A model generated the notes under the pieces. The model was not told the origin of the DNA, did no database searches, and was given only the letters and a program-made list of their open reading frames with translations. Below are positions 59,641-64,000 of a DNA stretch of 64,000 bases, in pieces; positions within the stretch are counted from its first letter, which is position 1, and the number at the start of each line of letters is the position of its first letter. The translations under genes were made by a program, and so were the position numbers. The DNA comes from Mercurialis annua (Eukaryota; Streptophyta; Magnoliopsida; Malpighiales; Euphorbiaceae): the NCBI RefSeq assembly GCF_937616625.2, contig NC_065570.1, positions 17,370,001-17,434,000 of the forward strand, read 5' to 3'.

Positions 59641-60003
59641 GGTCCCTTATATTATGCTGGATATATAGTTTGAGTCTTGAACTTGTACCCTTTTATCCAT
59701 GTAACCCCTAAAGTTAACGTCTCACCTATCAAACTTGTGAACTTGTTAAATAATCTGATATGACCCCTTAACTTGATAAATACGTAAACATTAAATCCCT
59801 CCGTACACAAATTCTTCTAAAATGTTTCAAGTGCCAGGTGGACACGGAGGAGTTCAATTTTATGTATTTACAAGTTCAAGGGTCAAATTGGATTATTTAA
59901 CAAATTTAAAGGTTCGATAGGCGAGACATTAAGTTTAGGGATTAAATGGATAAAAGGGTACAAATTCAGTAGTCAAACTATATATTAAGACCCTATATTA
60001 TGT
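59641..60003. mobile_element. Foldback MITE (about 363 bp)
   Basis: Two long inverted arms, about 59,641-59,808 and 59,837-60,003, pair over most of their length. TGTACCCTTTTATCC in the left arm mirrors GGATAAAAGGGTACA in the right; TATATAGTTTGA mirrors TCAAACTATATA. A short loop remains. No coding capacity. Superfamily and target duplication cannot be fixed from the sequence. Confidence 0.75.
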
Positions 60004-60324
60004 GTTTCCTTTTTTTTCTCTTGCCCATGTGCACTCTCTTTCTCTCTCATATTAATAATTATAATTCGTACTCATTATTTTCCTCTCTTGAATGTCATTT
60101 CAACCTTTATAAAAAAATATTTCGATTCAAAAAATAATTATACTCTCCAATGCTACTACACATAGTAAATTTTTTAATAATTATATTTTTATTTAAATAT
60201 ATTATCATATTTTTTAATTTATAAAATGTTATATTACATTTTTTAATTTAATAATTAAAAATTATATAGTTGTATTTGTTATATAAAGTAGTTCTTCTAT
60301 ATATTCTTGAACAATACTATTTAT
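60004..60324. other. AT-rich spacer
   Basis: No feature seen apart from pentamer TTTAT (60,320-60,324) just before the TatB LTR, possibly its target duplication; the other copy would lie beyond the window. Confidence 0.5.
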
Positions 60325-60919
60325 TGATGGAGTCTGTCTTTTGATCCGGTGGATTAACATGCAAAACAAGGTAGAAGCTAACCGGACAGTGGTTGTCCGA
60401 TTGACTCTCCGATTCTTTTGTCAGTATTGAGTTTTGAGCAACATTTTGAGTAGATGAATGTAAATGTGTTTAGGCATACATCAATCTCTTTATATAGTAT
60501 TTGAATGTACACCTTGTAGTTTTGAATAGGAAAGTGAATCCTATTTAACAGGGTTTGACCCTGATTAGGAGTGTGATTCCTTATTCAGACAAGAGTTCTA
60601 TTTAGGAATATCTTCCTAAATAGTCTCATCTTTCTAAGTTGGAACTTATCTTTCTAAGTTGAAGTTTGTATTCAAATAGCAAAGTTCTTTGTCGATGTTC
60701 GTAGATCTGGTCATTTGGGCGAATCCCTTGGTTGACGAGCTTTGTCCGAGTATTTAGGAGATTTGGTCTTATCTTTGTAGATTGAAGTATTATTCCACTC
60801 AAGGCGAACTTCATGAATTCGGTTGTTAGTTTCGTCTGGTCGAGAGTTTGATATCGTATGAGGATGGATCTCTTGTGACTCGGCTCCGTAGTACTTATGA
60901 TAGGATTCGGTATCCATCA
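60325..60919 (-). repeat. 3' LTR of minus-strand Tat-lineage element TatB (595 bp)
   Basis: On the minus strand it runs from TGATGGATACCGAATCC (60,919) to CAGACTCCATCA (60,325), the same ends and length as the TatA LTR. Shared blocks include GTCCGGTTAGCTTCTACC, TTTAGGAAGATATTCC and a TATA box ACTATATAAAG. Overall it is clearly diverged from TatA, so these are related but distinct subfamilies. Confidence 0.9.
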
Positions 60920-60934
60920 TTAGCCCCCCGCAAG
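60920..60934 (-). promoter_or_regulatory. Polypurine tract of TatB
   Basis: On the minus strand CTTGCGGGGGGCTAA ends right at the 3' LTR. Confidence 0.85.
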
Positions 60935-61529
60935 TAAGCTAAAGTCATGGTATTCATGCCTTGATAAAATTTAGCTCTATTTGAGGAGAGTCGACTTATA
61001 TTCTGGCGTATCGTTTTGCTTGTTCATCAAGTTTTCCATTTTTTTATTTTCACGCCATGTGTCAATCATCAGCGATCGTCTTTATTAGATTGTGGACCAG
61101 TGTCTCGATTTAGTGACATTTGTCGTTCATCCGCAGTGACCCTTAGGGTTATGTCTCTTCATCTTCCTAATCCCTTTCGTGTCTGAGTATATATACTAAT
61201 TTTTGTTATATCTATCTCTTCATTTCAGAATTTCTTCATCATTTACATTCTTATCTCCCTGTTTCAATTTTCTCTTCTGCCTCAAGATTCCTCATTTCAA
61301 GGTTGCCTCCTACCTTTTGTTTGATCCTGCATACTTGATCTCCAGGTACTGTTGATTTTCAATTGATTACGTATTTTCTATTCTGGGTTTTTACTTCTCT
61401 GCTCTTTGTGTTATTCGTGTTCTTTGTGTTCTTGAAAGTTGGTTTCCGATTTTTTCCTGATTTGATATTTTTAAATTCAAAACCCAATACTTCTCACTGT
61501 TTTCGCCCATATCCCCCAAATAATTTAAA

Positions 61530-62215
61530 ATGTCAGAGGGAGGCAAGGGGTCTCGGGGTGCTCGTGATGTTTTGGAACATACCCGTTCTTCTCAGTCTGG
61601 CGATCAGATATTGGAATTCGTCCACAATTTTTATTTTCTTGAGTCTTTTCAAATTGCTAAACCTCCGTCACAATTTCGGGCGAATCAAAGTATAAATTCT
61701 CCGTAGAAAATTTTTATTTTCCATGAGCAGTTGTTAGATGGTCTGCATTTTCCATTAGAGCCCTTGGTAGTAGAAATTTTTTTGAATTTAGGTATTCATG
61801 TTGAACACTTGCATCCCAATGCTATTCGCATTATCTGTTGTTTTATTGAGTCTTGCAGGTCTCGTGGTCGAGAACCCTCCTTGTGTTTGTTCCATTATTT
61901 TTATTCTTTTTCCTTCAAAAAGATGATTTTTGTTGGCGGTAGGCCGAACCGTTCCCTTTTTGTATCTTCCTTTTTCTCTCAAGGGTTGGACCGCTAAATT
62001 CTTCTTAGTTTTGCATTCTTCTTTTTCTTCTTTTTACCAAAGCTTTACCCAGAGAAAGGTTTCACTTTTTGCTATTCCGGAACTATCGGACGAAGAGAAG
62101 GATTTTGCCCAGTCATTTTTGTCAGACTGCCGAGTTGACAAGCCTAAGTACAACATTCTTTTAGAGCAGTACTTGAGTCTCCGTGATTTGCTTCTGGCGG
62201 ATCTTCCTTCTGAAG
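61530..62215 (+). pseudogene. TatB antisense gene, PF04195-like part, broken
   Basis: ATG at 61,530 (MSEGGKGSRGARDV). A TAG near 61,704 is followed by LLDGLHFPLEPLVVEIFLNL and VEHLHPNAIRIICCFIESC, matching the TatA antisense protein. A frame change near 61,990 leads to PELSDEEKDFAQSFLSDCR and RDLLLADLPSE. It ends at donor-like GAAG|GTATTT. It is transcribed away from the LTR on the plus strand, opposite to the element. Confidence 0.75.
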
Positions 62216-62250
62216 GTATTTTTTGACTTTTCATTGTATCATTTAGTAGG

Positions 62251-62669
62251 ATGTCTAATTTGCTCGGCCATCTTCTTAAAAACAATCATGTGGACATGTT
62301 TGTAGATATGGGCGAGGTGACTAGTAGAGTGCTTCCTCCTCCGGCTATCGATCCGAGTCCGAGCTCGACCGTTGTTCCAAGCCCAGATGTGGAAGGGGTT
62401 CCTTATAAGGGATCAGAGGCTGTTTTGCCTCAATCAAAGGATCATGAGATCCTTCAAGAAGAGTTGTTGGCCTGCCGCAAGAAAAGGCCTTCCTTTGAGG
62501 ACCAGTCTAGTCCTTCATCAAAGAGGTTGAAGAAGAGGAAGTCTTCGAAATAAGCTCCTAGTGACGATGCGCCCCATTTTACGGAGTGGGCGGATAGGCT
62601 GGGTTTGGCTCAGCTATCTAATGCAAAAAATTTCCGTGCTTGTATGGAGAATTTCTTGGCGGTTTTTCG
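62251..62669 (+). pseudogene. TatB antisense gene, middle part, one stop
   Basis: ATG at 62,251 (MSNLLGHLLKNNHVDMF) follows TTTAGTAG, as in TatA. The C-terminal basic patch KRLKKRKSSK is followed by a TAA (62,551-62,553). The frame continues as FTEWADRLGLAQL and FRACMENFLAVFR to a donor CGG|TGAG-type site (GT at 62,670). Confidence 0.65.
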
Positions 62670-62758
62670 GTGAGTTTCTCTTATATTTATTCCCTTCTTT
62701 TTGCGTATCGACTATGATTGTCTTTGCTCATTTCCTCTTCTTTTCTCTTTTTTTATAG

Positions 62759-63256
62759 GTGGTCCAAGTGATCGCTGTTTTGGAAGAACGTCGTCGTGAT
62801 GCGGTTGACCAGCTGAAGCAGTTGAAGAAGGATTGCGAGTCCTGGAAATTCGAGAAAGAGAAGATGGAGCAGTCTTTAAATGAGGCTGAAGCTCTCAATT
62901 TGTAGTTGCGCTCCTCCAGAACGTCCAAAGAGAAGGAGATTGCCGTCTTAGAGACTCGGGTCAAAACTTTGTCTGAGGAGATCGAGTCTCTAAAAACTTC
63001 TTCAGATGCCCTTACCAAAGAACGGTATTTGCTGAAGAAGAAGGCGGAGCGACTTCGCCGTCGCCTTTCTGATTTTGGGACATTTTATTCCCAAGTGATG
63101 ACTCAAATTCGGTTGGCGATTGGGGCAAAATTGCGGGAGAAGAACCCTGATGTCGACCTTTCTGATGTGAATCAGTTGGATCCAGCCTCTCTTGCCAAGG
63201 ATGTGATGGCAAAACTTGACAATCAGAAGGCCGAAGCCCTTAAGAAGGCGTATTGA
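62759..63256 (+). pseudogene. TatB antisense gene, coiled-coil exon, one stop
   Basis: Acceptor TTTTTTTATAG at 62,758. Reads VVQVIAVLEERRRDAVDQL, Lys/Glu/Leu-rich coiled coil, a TAG near 62,903, then EKEIAVLETRVKTLSEEIE to LDPASLAKDVMAKLDNQ. Homologous to the TatA coiled-coil exon, including the NPDVDLSDVN motif near the end. Confidence 0.75.
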
Positions 63257-63669
63257 TATCTTTGTATTTATTTATTTTTGTGAATTGGATTTTTGCAATT
63301 CTTTTTGCAGTTCTTTTTGTATTATTTTTTCATATCGTTAATAGAAAATTTTCTATCTTTTCCTGTCTCTATTTATTTATTTTCCTGAGTTATTTTAAGC
63401 TCGTTCTTCCATTTGTGCTTTTTACTTTTTTAAAGTTAATCTAAACTTCATGAATGTGTTTTTGCGAATCTAGTTATGATTCTGATGAGCTTTGTTTTTG
63501 TATGTTCAAACGAACCCATTGTATTTTTCCTTTAGACTCAAGCGAGTCTGTTATTTTAACGTAATCTCAAACGAGCTTGTTAAATTTATTTAGATTCGGG
63601 CGAATCCTTTGTTTGTCGAATCTGAATTTTTATTTCATAAATAAAATTTGGTACATGTTGCAAAATAGT
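63257..63669 (-). repeat. Spacer with short inverted words in TatB
   Basis: The equivalent of the TatA tandem-repeat region. Between about 63,440 and 63,640 lie spaced short inverted words: GACTCAAGCGAGTC, AATCTCAAACGAGCTT and GATTCGGGCGAATC (5-bp arms). The words differ in sequence from the TatA repeats but have a similar arm-loop-arm form. No coding content. Confidence 0.55.
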
Positions 63670-64000
63670 TTATTGGTAATATTTTCTTAGATGTTCTACA
63701 TTCCAGTATCTAGGGATCAATTATCCACTCATCATATTATGCTTGTACGCTTCTTTTCCTATAGCTTATTCAACTATGTGAGGTCCTTCCCAGTTCGATT
63801 GCAGCTTCTTTGCCCTAGTGTTTCCTCTACCGACTTCCGCATTTCTTAGGACGAGATCACCCACCTGGAATTCCCTTGAGTTAATCTTTTTATTGTGATA
63901 TTTGGCAGCTTGTTTCTTATAAGCTGCAACTCAGATTCCAGTTTGATTTCTTCGTTCCTCTAATAAGTCTAGACATACTGCCGCCGTTTCCGTTTTGCTG
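63670..64000 (-). pseudogene. TatB integrase C-terminal domain, broken, cut by window end
   Basis: The minus strand reads KKINSREFQVGDLVLRNAEV, then KLQSNWEGPHIVE, then IPRYWNVEHLRKYYQ and a TAA at 63,670-63,672. This is the C-terminal integrase segment with the NWEGP motif seen in Tat-lineage gypsy elements. At least two in-frame stops interrupt it. The rest of pol should lie to the right of the window. Its presence shows that TatB, unlike TatA, descends from a copy with pol. Confidence 0.85.

Noticed and set aside
60320..60324. TTTAT next to TatB as proof of a target duplication
   Set aside because: The second copy would be outside the window; in AT-rich DNA this pentamer is common.

Overview
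This window looks like repeat-rich nuclear DNA of a flowering plant, most likely a eudicot. It is AT-rich and I found no intact host gene, rRNA or tRNA. Almost every recognisable coding stretch is retroelement protein: Ty3/gypsy LTR elements of two broad groups, a plant L1-type LINE with a C-terminal RNase H, and a decayed endogenous pararetrovirus (Caulimoviridae). No species can be named from the sequence alone.

Layout. 1-8,839: a minus-strand LTR element with ~2.9 kb LTRs (the left one cut by the window edge), tRNA-Met-type primer site and only a gag-like gene. 8,840-11,427: CGGTT-rich repeats, a TA microsatellite and a truncated minus-strand LTR. 11,428-17,771: endogenous caulimovirid with movement protein, coat protein, zinc knuckle, protease, RT and RNase H in order, all broken. 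17,772-22,506: plus-strand relative of the first element (LTR, primer site, acidic leader, gag-like gene), no 3' LTR seen. 22,507-30,467: a minus-strand LTR, then a chromovirus-like gag-protease-RT pseudogene truncated in the RT, with its 5' LTR. 30,468-33,091: minus-strand gag, primer site and 477-bp LTR of another gypsy element, cut by the previous insertion. 33,377-40,278: a complete, apparently very young Tat-lineage element with matching 594-bp LTRs and a TTTAT target duplication. It carries gag-protease and an antisense gene but no RT, RNase H or integrase. 41.5-45.4 kb: fragments of an older Tat-like element split by another LTR. 46.25-59.13 kb: one LINE split by two LTR insertions, the first with its own nested insertion. 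59,641-60,003: a foldback MITE. 60,325-64,000: 3' part of a minus-strand Tat-lineage element that keeps integrase and the same type of antisense gene, running off the window.

How the parts relate. The Tat element at 33.4-40.3 kb could only move with RT and integrase from relatives like the one at 60.3 kb. The LTRs at 1, 5,915, 17,772, 22,507, 28,249, 48,532 and 55,919 appear to be one superfamily, sharing start/end signatures and a conserved module of about 80 bp at the LTR 3' end wherever that end is visible. The most intriguing signal is that six of them carry palindromic repeats (arrays, or one long palindrome) at nearly the same place, about 0.8-1.0 kb from the LTR 5' end. In the five where I could place a TATA-like box, the array lies about 370-575 nt downstream of it and beside a conserved GCACGTCGGAA-like motif. 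The palindromes differ completely in sequence between families. I know of no described function for this arrangement.
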